Positions 1-5,916 of a DNA stretch of 11,798 bases are shown piece after piece. Each line of letters opens with the position of its first letter. Within the stretch, counting starts at the first letter, position 1. Both the position numbers and the translations under genes were made by a program. The notes under the pieces were generated by a model. It did not search any database. It saw nothing but the letters and a program-made list of their open reading frames with translations, and was not told the origin of the DNA. Source of the DNA: Deltaproteobacteria bacterium (GTDB taxonomy: Bacteria; Desulfobacterota; Desulfobacteria; Desulfobacterales; Desulfosalsimonadaceae); NCBI GenBank assembly GCA_024280875.1, contig JAJRPH010000007.1, positions 1 to 11,798 of the forward strand, read 5' to 3'.

Positions 1-1629
1 AACATAACGGCCAAAAACTTTTTCCATGGCATCGGATATTTCACCCACCGTTGCACGATTTCGGACGGCTTCTATGCTGGCTTCAAGCAAATTCCCGCCG
101 GTTTCAGTACATTTTGTAATGGCGGCAAGAGATTTTTCAACCGCCGCATTATTTCTTTTTTCTTTAATTTCTTTGAGCCTGGCCACCTGTTGATCACGGA
201 CCTCAGACGATATTTCACGGACTTCCATTGGAGCTTCGTCTTCAACCTGGTATTTATTGACACCGACAATTACATCTTTTCCCTGATCAATCCTGGCCTG
301 CTTACGGGCTGAGGATTCTTCGATTCTCATTTTCGGCATACCGGAAACGATTGCTTTTGCCATGCCGCCAAGTTCATCAACTTCATTGATTATCTTGCGT
401 GCTTCGCAAATAATCGAATTGGTTAAAGACTCAATATAATACGAACCGCCAAGGGGATCAACCACACGGGTGACCTGGGACTCCTCCTGAATAATAATCT
501 GAGTGTTTCTGGCCACACGGGCGGACAGGTCAGTCGGCAGACTGACGGCTTCATCAAATGAATTGGTATGCAGAGACTGTGTGCCGCCTAAAACAGCTGC
601 CAGACATTCAAGAGTTGTTCGAATAATATTGTTATAGGGATCCTGCTGTGTCAGACTCCAACCGGATGTCTGGCAATGTGTCCGAAGCATCAGCGACTTC
701 GGGTTTTTGGGGTTGAACTGCTTCATCAGGTCCGCCCACAAAAGCCTGGCCGCCCTGAGCATGGCAATTTCCATGAAAAAATTCATGCCGATTCCAAAGA
801 AAAAAGAAAGACGAGGCGCAAACTCATCAATATCAAGTCCTGCTTCTAAAGCAGCTTTTACATATTCTATGCCATCGGCAATTGTGAATGCGGTCTGGAG
901 AACGGAATCCGCACCAGCTTCCATCATATGATATCCGCTGATACTCACCGTGTTGTATTTGGGCATGTTTTTTGAGCAGTAACCGATAATGTCCGAAACA
1001 ATCCGCATGGACGGTTCAGGAGGATAAATATAAGTATTGCGCGTCAGGTATTCTTTTAAAATATCGTTCTGAATCGTTCCCATCAGTTTTTCCTGAGACA
1101 CGCCCTGCTCCTCGGCAGCGACAATGTAACCGGCAAGAACCGGCAAAACAGCGCCGTTCATTGTCATGGAAACCGACATTTTATCCAAAGGAATACCGTC
1201 AAATAATATTTTCATATCCTCAACAGAATCCACAGGAACACCGGCCTTACCCACATCGCCAATCACTCTGGGATGATCGGAGTCATATCCGCGATGGGTT
1301 GGCAAATCAAAGGCCACAGACAAACCCTTTTGACCGGCAGCCAGATTTTTTCTATAAAAACGGTTAGATTCTTTTGCCGTTGAAAAACCGGCATACTGAC
1401 GAATGGTCCAGGGTCTGTTCGTATACATTGTCGCACGAACACCGCGAACAAAGGGATCAACTCCCGGAAGATTATTTACAACCTCAAGGTTCTCAAGGTC
1501 TTCGGCAGTATATAAAGGTTTTATATCGATTTCTTCAGGGGTCGGTTTTGTCAGCGATTCTACCGGGGTTCCCCTTAATTCTTTTTCCGCCATTTTTTGC
1601 CAGTTATAAATATCAGCATGATCTGCCAT
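1..1629 (-). CDS. mcmA: Methylmalonyl-CoA mutase, large (catalytic) chain, 3' end cut by window edge
   Basis: Adenosylcobalamin-dependent mutase that interconverts (R)-methylmalonyl-CoA and succinyl-CoA in the cytoplasm. 543 codons are visible with no stop before the edge. The TIM-barrel substrate domain is complete or nearly so; the last visible residues (EKVFGRYV) resemble the end of stand-alone alpha chains of about 550-560 residues. Whether a B12-binding domain follows in the same chain or in a separate gene cannot be seen. Motifs include TIRQYAGFST (about residue 75), SVAFDLPTHRGYDSD (104-118) and SISGYHMMEAGA (229-240). Tyr79, Arg197 and His234 match Tyr89, Arg207 and His244 of the Propionibacterium enzyme with a constant offset of 10. 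The Tyr/Arg pair is the methylmalonyl carboxylate reader; isobutyryl-CoA mutases carry Phe/Gln instead. The start is ATG at 1629, with GGAG (1639-1642) 9 nt upstream. It lies 42 nt after the epimerase gene and is surely cotranscribed with it. Confidence 0.96.
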   Translation of the reverse strand, partial: MADHADIYNWQKMAEKELRGTPVESLTKPTPEEIDIKPLYTAEDLENLEVVNNLPGVDPFVRGVRATMYTNRPWTIRQYAGFSTAKESNRFYRKNLAAGQKGLSVAFDLPTHRGYDSDHPRVIGDVGKAGVPVDSVEDMKILFDGIPLDKMSVSMTMNGAVLPVLAGYIVAAEEQGVSQEKLMGTIQNDILKEYLTRNTYIYPPEPSMRIVSDIIGYCSKNMPKYNTVSISGYHMMEAGADSVLQTAFTIADGIEYVKAALEAGLDIDEFAPRLSFFFGIGMNFFMEIAMLRAARLLWADLMKQFNPKNPKSLMLRTHCQTSGWSLTQQDPYNNIIRTTLECLAAVLGGTQSLHTNSFDEAVSLPTDLSARVARNTQIIIQEESQVTRVVDPLGGSYYIESLTNSIICEARKIINEVDELGGMAKAIVSGMPKMRIEESSARKQARIDQGKDVIVGVNKYQVEDEAPMEVREISSEVRDQQVARLKEIKEKRNNAAVEKSLAAITKCTETGGNLLEASIEAVRNRATVGEISDAMEKVFGRYV

Positions 1630-1671
1630 ATCCCCATGCTCCTTTTTATAGTGTATAGCTAATAAAATTAT

Positions 1672-2073
1672 TTAACGTTCACATAATTCAACCAGCACTC
1701 CGCTGGTCGCTTTGGGATGTAGAAAAGCAATTTTAGCGCCACCTGCACCTAAGCGAGGTGTCTCATCGATTAACCGAATCCCCCTTTGTTTCAGCTCTGC
1801 CAGGGCTTTTTCAATATTTTCAACACGCAATGCGATATGCTGGATACCCTCGCCTTTTTTATCAATAAATCTGGCTATCGGGCCATCCGGCGCCGTGGAT
1901 TCCAGTAATTCGACTTCACTTTCGCCGACCGGGAAAAAGGCTGTTTTGACTTTTTGTGCTTCTACCGTTTCATCACCCTCAAAGTCTAACCCCAGAATAT
2001 CCGACCAGAAGTTTTTTCCATGATCAATGCTGTTAACGGCAACTCCGATATGATCAATTTTAAGAATTTTCAT
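1672..2073 (-). CDS. mce: Methylmalonyl-CoA epimerase
   Basis: Converts (S)-methylmalonyl-CoA to (R)-methylmalonyl-CoA, the isomer used by the mutase encoded next. It has 133 residues, the usual length for this vicinal-oxygen-chelate (glyoxalase-fold) family, with two beta-alpha-beta-beta-beta modules. The expected metal ligands are visible: His8 in DHIGVAV, Glu55 in VELLE (the position of the third ligand, often Gln), His79 in IQHIALRV and Glu129 in VLVELCER near the C-terminus. The RLGAGGAKIAFLHP stretch (107-120) is typical of bacterial epimerases. The start ATG at 2073 has AGGAG about 7 nt upstream. A general glyoxalase or dioxygenase-like function is much less likely, given the motifs and the mutase gene immediately downstream. 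Confidence 0.96.
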   Translation of the reverse strand: MKILKIDHIGVAVNSIDHGKNFWSDILGLDFEGDETVEAQKVKTAFFPVGESEVELLESTAPDGPIARFIDKKGEGIQHIALRVENIEKALAELKQRGIRLIDETPRLGAGGAKIAFLHPKATSGVLVELCER

Positions 2074-2100
2074 GCAGTGCTCCTTTGCATCATTTTTTAA

Positions 2101-2128
2101 GTTATATGATACATATAAATTTTAACAA
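2101..2128 (-). promoter_or_regulatory. Candidate sigma-70 promoter for mce-mcmA
   Basis: On the minus strand TTGTTA (2123-2128, 4 of 6 to the -35 consensus) is followed after 16 nt by TATAAC (2101-2106, 5 of 6 to the -10 consensus). A start would fall near 2094, leaving a leader of about 20 nt with the epimerase ribosome-binding site. The region is very A+T rich, so a chance match is possible. Cotranscription from tetR across the 96-nt gap is the alternative. Confidence 0.35.
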
Positions 2129-2138
2129 TTAACCCAAA

Positions 2139-2171
2139 AATACATTTCAAATATTAAGTTTAAAATGTATT
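2139..2171 (-). terminator. Weak hairpin at the end of the TetR gene, possible terminator
   Basis: AATACATTT (2171-2163 on the minus strand) pairs with AAATGTATT (2147-2139) across a 15-nt A+T-rich loop, and a short run of T follows before GGG. The stem has only two G-C-containing positions and the T tract is short. It would be a poor intrinsic terminator; it overlaps the tetR stop codon. Confidence 0.2.
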
Positions 2172-2823
2172 ATTTTTTTACAATCCCAACAAAAAGGATT
2201 TCACACAAATTATCCGCAAGCACATCATTATCAATTTTTTGCTCAAATATGATTGCCGGCAAACAGTAATGTTCTATCGAACCTAAGATCAATTGCCGGA
2301 TACTGGAAGGCGGTATATCCTCTCGTATCGCACCGGATTTAATTCCCTCTTTAATTATCTTCATTAAAAACCCGGAATAATGTTTTACGATCTGATAAGT
2401 TTCACTTTCAAAATATCCCGGGAAATTCCGGACTTCAAGAAGTAAAATCCTTGAAAAAACCCGGTCCTCATCATAATAATGGATTGAAGCCCACACGAAT
2501 TTCCTGATTTTGTTAATCGCCCCTTTGATGCCTTTTAAATCAAGTTTAAGATTGGAATAAAAATCATTCAAATATTCAGACAAAACCGCATGAAGCAAAC
2601 CTCTTTTGTCGCCAAAATGCCTGTATATCAAAGATTCGTTGACGCCAGCCACGCGGGATATTTCCGCAGTGGTAATAGAATTAAAATCCTTATGCTTAAG
2701 AAGCAGCTTTAATGCATTGGTGATCTTAATACGGCTGGGGGGCGTCGATCTCCTGGCAGGATTTTGGCTAAGAGATGTATTTTTTAATTTTTTATCCATA
2801 TGTTCAAAATTTTCTTTTTCCAT
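2170..2823 (-). CDS. TetR-family transcriptional regulator
   Basis: One-component DNA-binding regulator of 217 residues. The N-terminal TetR domain is clear: after a basic tail (ARRSTPPSR, 23-31) comes a three-helix unit with the helix-turn-helix TTAEISRVAGVNESLIYRHF (51-70), then FGDKRGLLHAVL. The C-terminal helical ligand and dimer domain (about 90-217) is not diagnostic of a ligand. Its position directly before the epimerase and mutase genes suggests it senses an acyl-CoA or related intermediate of that pathway, but this is inference. The ATG at 2823 has no Shine-Dalgarno sequence and sits right against a candidate promoter and operator. Either the message is leaderless or nearly so, or translation starts at the in-frame ATG at 2799 (Met9), which leaves the DNA-binding domain intact. 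The 226 nt upstream hold only regulatory-looking palindromes and A+T-rich DNA. Confidence 0.92.
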   Translation of the reverse strand: MEKENFEHMDKKLKNTSLSQNPARRSTPPSRIKITNALKLLLKHKDFNSITTAEISRVAGVNESLIYRHFGDKRGLLHAVLSEYLNDFYSNLKLDLKGIKGAINKIRKFVWASIHYYDEDRVFSRILLLEVRNFPGYFESETYQIVKHYSGFLMKIIKEGIKSGAIREDIPPSSIRQLILGSIEHYCLPAIIFEQKIDNDVLADNLCEILFVGIVKK

Positions 2824-2859
2824 GTAAGTATGTATTACTTATACTTGAAAATATGTCAA
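2824..2859 (-). promoter_or_regulatory. tetR promoter with overlapping imperfect palindrome (candidate auto-operator)
   Basis: On the minus strand a perfect TTGACA (2854-2859) is followed after 17 nt by a weak -10, AATACA (2831-2836). The -10 lies inside an inverted repeat read on the plus strand as GTAAGTA (2824-2830), five bases, TACTTAT (2836-2842), with 6 of 7 arm positions paired. A further TACTT half-site follows at 2842-2846. A dyad over the -10 and against the start codon is a typical place for TetR self-repression. Confidence 0.4.
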
Positions 2860-2926
2860 TAGAATATTATATTTTTTTAATATACTGATATATTAGCTTT
2901 AAAAATTAATAATTTTTTGTCATGGT

Positions 2927-2941
2927 GTAAGCATTGCTTAC
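2927..2941. promoter_or_regulatory. Perfect 15-bp palindrome, candidate TetR operator
   Basis: GTAAGCA-T-TGCTTAC is a perfect inverted repeat with 7-bp arms and a single central base. It is much more G+C-rich than the surrounding A+T-rich spacer. Its half-site (GTAAGCA) differs by one base from the half-site of the dyad at 2824-2842 (GTAAGTA), and the two centres are about 101 bp apart. Odd-length dyads of this size are common operators for TetR proteins. No T tract follows on either strand, so it is not a terminator. Confidence 0.45.
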
Positions 2942-3049
2942 TTTAACAGGAAAAAAACATTGGTAGATTTTTTTACGGATCAACGAAGATTGGTGTAGAA
3001 ATGGATTATCTGACTTTTATTGGATCTTGAGTTTATAAAAATAAGAAAA

Positions 3050-5374
3050 TTATTTAATACAAACCCTCCGAACCTCAATAAGGTCTATATTCCCTTGAAA
3101 TATTTTTTCAATACCGTCCTGCTTTAGCGTGGTCATTCCTTCGGAGATTGCATAATCCCTGATTTCAGCCATAGTGGCTCTGGTTTGTATCATCTCCTTA
3201 ATTCTATCCGTACCCATTAAGAGTTCATGAATACCCATTCGACCACGATAACCGGTATTGCTGCAAACATCACACCCGTCCGGCTTGTACAATGTCAGAT
3301 CACTTGTATACGGAATATTTACATTCACTTTGAATAATTCCGGGTCATACTCCCTGACCAATTCATCATATTCAGATTTGGTGGGATTAAAAGATTTTTT
3401 GCAGTTTTTGCAAAGTGTCCGCACGAGGCGTTGGGCCATTATGGCCAGCAGCGCATCGGCAAAATTAAAAGGGTCCATACCCATATCCAGAAGACGTGTG
3501 ATACTTTCAGGGGCGCTGTTGGTATGTAGTGTGGAAAGAACGAGGTGACCGGTTAATGACGCTTCAATGCCCATCTGGGTAGTTTCACGATCACGCATTT
3601 CACCGACCATAATAACATCAGGATCAGCGCGCAGAAACGCCCGCATGGCGGTGGCAAAATCAAAACCAATCTTGGGCTTAACCTGAACCTGGCGTAATCC
3701 TTTTTGGGTAATTTCAACCGGGTCTTCTGCGGTCCATATTTTTCTTTCGATTGTATTGATATGAGATAATGCGGAATGCAACGTAGTTGTTTTACCAGAG
3801 CCTGTCGGCCCGCAAACAAATATCAACCCGTAGGGTTTAATGACCGCACTGATAAAATTATCATAATTCCGCTCGGAAAACCCCATTTTACTTAACGGAA
3901 TGGGATCACCGGCGGCAAGAATTCTCATGACGACGTCCTCAAGCCCTCCCTGGGTCGGAACCGTTGCCACCCGGAGTTCAATATCTTTTCCCCCATACTT
4001 TTTAAATTTAATTTTACCGTCCTGGGGTTTTCGGCGTTCGGCAATATCTAGGTCCGACATAATTTTTATGCGGGATACCACCGCATTTTTAAAGCTGTAA
4101 GGAATTGTCTGATAAAGGTTGCAGGAACCATCCACCCGGATTCGCACCCTGGTGTTCTCTTTACCCGGATAGGGCTCCAGATGAATATCGGAAGCGCCAC
4201 GAGCATAGGCATCTAAAATAATCTTGTTGACCAGCTGAACCACTGCGCTGCTTTCTTCGGATACCCCGGCAGTTTCTTCTTCGATTTCCTCATCTTCACC
4301 TTGAAGCTGCGAAAGTATTTCGTCAATCGATGACAGTTCTTTCTCGTCTGTCGTAAACAGATTAATTATCTTGATGATGTCATCTTTTAAAGCATACGCC
4401 AGCTTGATCTTGCGGCCTAAAAAAAGAGATCTCACTTCATCCACACGCTGAATGTCTTCCGGATTGTCAATCGCAATAACGATTTCATCCTTTTCCGTGC
4501 GAATGGGCACCCATACATTATTTTTCATGAATCCGACTTTAAGACCCCTCATTAATTCTCCGGGGATGGGAAGACTTTCGTTAAACTGGATTAATGGCAA
4601 GTCGTAATATCGGCTGAGGGCTTCGGCGATATCTTTTTTGGAAATTTTCAGATCATCCATCAAGATATTAACAATGGGAATTTTCTTTTCCCGTGAACTC
4701 GCAATGGCTTGATTCAATTCTTTTTGAGTTAAAATTTGATTTTGAAGCAGATAATCAAACCGGCTCTTGCGGTTGGTGGCCATTTTTTTCTGTTTATACA
4801 GCGCAATTCCCATAATGTTTGACAATTCGATGACATTGGCTTCATCCCCCTTGATAAAGGGGCCCCCGCCTTTCCGGTTGATCAATTGGATTGCGCCAAG
4901 GACAAAAGATTTAAAAACGATAGGAATGACCAGGATCTGCTGGGTGCGAAAACCGGTTTTTTTGTCCCAGTTTTTATTAAATTTTAATTCTTCATCAATA
5001 TTAGCCAGTTCGGATTCATCATATACATTTTTAATATTCAGCATTTTCTGATGTGCAGCGGCATAACCGGCGATACTATTATTTGATATGGGGACTCTGA
5101 TTTCTGAAACCTCATTACCGGATTTAAACCTTGAAACCAGTTCCCGCTTAACCCCATCAACATAGTAGATGGTAATTCGTTCAGCATTGACCAGATCAAT
5201 AATATCATCTTTTAAATCAATCAGGATTTCATCAAGATTAAAAGCCGCATAAATCGAATTCGATATTTCCTGAAGCTTGGTACGGTATTCGACTTCTGAT
5301 TTTAAATGCTGAATATCGTGAACATTATTAGCGTTCTTTGATTTAGAAGTTTTTATACTGGTACGTGAGGGCAT
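3050..5374 (-). CDS. GAF-domain PilB/GspE-type secretion or pilus ATPase
   Basis: Cytoplasmic hexameric ATPase of the type IV pilus assembly (PilB) / type II secretion (GspE) family, 774 residues. The order is: charged tail (1-35), GAF sensor domain (about 36-195), MshEN-like domain (about 205-340), acidic linker (about 346-368), then the ATPase (about 375-770). The ATPase is complete: Walker A GPTGSGKTT (522-530), Asp box with Glu550/Asp551, Walker B with DPDVIMVGE and catalytic Glu592, His box with His610 and His617, and the zinc tetracysteine Cys655, Cys658, Cys701, Cys704. Plain PilB proteins are about 560-570 residues; the surplus is the GAF domain. The start is ATG 5374, with GGAGG 5 nt upstream; a longer reading from TTG 5386 would place the ribosome-binding site inside the gene. 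No pilin, PilC/GspF or other apparatus gene is in the window, so pilus assembly versus secretion cannot be decided. Confidence 0.95.
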   Translation of the reverse strand: MPSRTSIKTSKSKNANNVHDIQHLKSEVEYRTKLQEISNSIYAAFNLDEILIDLKDDIIDLVNAERITIYYVDGVKRELVSRFKSGNEVSEIRVPISNNSIAGYAAAHQKMLNIKNVYDESELANIDEELKFNKNWDKKTGFRTQQILVIPIVFKSFVLGAIQLINRKGGGPFIKGDEANVIELSNIMGIALYKQKKMATNRKSRFDYLLQNQILTQKELNQAIASSREKKIPIVNILMDDLKISKKDIAEALSRYYDLPLIQFNESLPIPGELMRGLKVGFMKNNVWVPIRTEKDEIVIAIDNPEDIQRVDEVRSLFLGRKIKLAYALKDDIIKIINLFTTDEKELSSIDEILSQLQGEDEEIEEETAGVSEESSAVVQLVNKIILDAYARGASDIHLEPYPGKENTRVRIRVDGSCNLYQTIPYSFKNAVVSRIKIMSDLDIAERRKPQDGKIKFKKYGGKDIELRVATVPTQGGLEDVVMRILAAGDPIPLSKMGFSERNYDNFISAVIKPYGLIFVCGPTGSGKTTTLHSALSHINTIERKIWTAEDPVEITQKGLRQVQVKPKIGFDFATAMRAFLRADPDVIMVGEMRDRETTQMGIEASLTGHLVLSTLHTNSAPESITRLLDMGMDPFNFADALLAIMAQRLVRTLCKNCKKSFNPTKSEYDELVREYDPELFKVNVNIPYTSDLTLYKPDGCDVCSNTGYRGRMGIHELLMGTDRIKEMIQTRATMAEIRDYAISEGMTTLKQDGIEKIFQGNIDLIEVRRVCIK

Positions 5375-5379
5375 ATTAT

Positions 5380-5384
5380 CCTCC
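5380..5384 (-). promoter_or_regulatory. Ribosome-binding site that fixes the ATPase start
   Basis: GGAGG on the minus strand lies 5 nt before the ATG at 5374. It supports that codon over the in-frame TTG at 5386, which overlaps it. Confidence 0.8.
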
Positions 5385-5492
5385 AAAATGCTTTAATTGA
5401 ATCACCGGGAGATGCGTGTGAGAGTAATCATGATTTTTTCAATAAACGCCTTACCATGATCTTACTTTCAAATGTGATACGAAATTTTAACA

Positions 5493-5714
5493 CTATTTTT
5501 TAAATGGCCATAAATTCTGAATTTTTTTAAACCCGCCGCCAATCAGAATCACTGCGATCAGATAAAAACTAAAACGGAAAAAATATAAACCGGAATTAAA
5601 CGCAACCGTTTCAGACAACCTCTCAATCACTACCGGAACCCGAAAAAAGACACCGATTCCCATCAGAATCAAGGCAATCCCCCAGATTAATTGAACCTTA
5701 TCTTTATTATCCAT
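5493..5714 (-). CDS. Small two-helix membrane protein of unknown function
   Basis: 73 residues when read from ATG 5714. Two hydrophobic segments (about residues 7-24, WGIALILMGIGVFF, and 43-61, ending YLIAVILIGGG) flank a short loop holding VIERLSET. The tail is basic (FKKIQNLWPFKK), which by the positive-inside rule puts both ends in the cytoplasm and the loop outside. I do not recognise a family. A longer in-frame reading from GTG 5777 adds 21 residues, but its start would lie inside a GC-rich hairpin and directly behind the predicted transcription start. Neither start has a good Shine-Dalgarno sequence. It has its own strong promoter and lies 118 nt before the GAF-ATPase gene, with no terminator seen between, so the two may be cotranscribed. 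That it is a real gene rests on the promoter, the clean membrane topology and the absence of a competing frame. Confidence 0.6.
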   Translation of the reverse strand: MDNKDKVQLIWGIALILMGIGVFFRVPVVIERLSETVAFNSGLYFFRFSFYLIAVILIGGGFKKIQNLWPFKK

Positions 5715-5760
5715 TTTTAGTTCATACAATTTACAAATGTTAAAGAATGAAACGTTTTTA

Positions 5761-5784
5761 TCCCGCGAACAACGCACTGCGGGA
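5761..5784 (-). other. GC-rich hairpin in the leader of the small membrane protein gene
   Basis: TCCCGC (minus strand 5784-5779) can pair with GCGGGA (5766-5761) around a 12-nt loop. It lies about 10 nt after the predicted transcription start and some 45 nt before the ATG at 5714. No T tract follows, so it is not an intrinsic terminator. It may stabilise the message or affect translation; no known riboswitch was recognised. Confidence 0.4.
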
Positions 5785-5800
5785 ATTTATTTGATAATAT

Positions 5801-5829
5801 TTTATAGCCCGATTAAATAAGGGTGTCAA
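5801..5829 (-). promoter_or_regulatory. Strong sigma-70 promoter
   Basis: On the minus strand a perfect -35 TTGACA (5824-5829), a 17-nt spacer and TATAAA (5801-5806, 5 of 6) form the best promoter in the window; transcription would start near 5794. It lies in the 202-nt gap after the ABC-F gene and drives the small membrane protein gene, perhaps also the GAF-ATPase gene. The 80 nt between it and the ABC-F stop hold only short repeats of GGGTAAG and no convincing terminator. Confidence 0.7.
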
Positions 5830-5916
5830 CCTGGATTCCTTGGGGTAAGGGTAAGGATCTTTTAAGGATTGAAACGATAGACCGATATGCGAAATAAAAT
5901 CAAAATAAATACGGCA

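Noticed and set aside
1374..1658. Plus-strand open frames opposite the mutase gene
   Set aside because: The mutase frame is unbroken and matches its family throughout, so these are antisense shadows.
2074..2169. Possible cobalamin riboswitch before the epimerase and B12-dependent mutase genes
   Set aside because: The gap is only 96 nt and very A+T rich, with no B12-box-like GCCACTG and no multi-stem fold; cobalamin riboswitches are about 200 nt.
2901..2917. A/T-only inverted repeat AAAAATT-AAT-AATTTTT
   Set aside because: A stem made only of A-T pairs in an A+T-rich spacer is likely by chance and would be unstable as an RNA terminator.
5387..5492. Sigma-54 promoter before the GAF-ATPase gene, under the PilR-like regulator
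   Set aside because: TGG at about 5450 lacks a GC at the required distance, and no other GG-N10-GC fits. The paired ATCATG/CATGAT around a 22-nt loop here is too short to mean much.
5714..5777. GTG-start extension of the small membrane protein by 21 residues
   Set aside because: The GTG would lie inside the hairpin and only about 17 nt after the predicted transcription start. The added residues are polar and unlike a membrane-protein leader, and no ribosome-binding site precedes it. Kept only as an alternative.
5833..5860. Short hairpin GATCCTT / AAGGAATC after the ABC-F gene as a terminator
   Set aside because: The stem is bulged and no T tract follows, so intrinsic termination is not supported.
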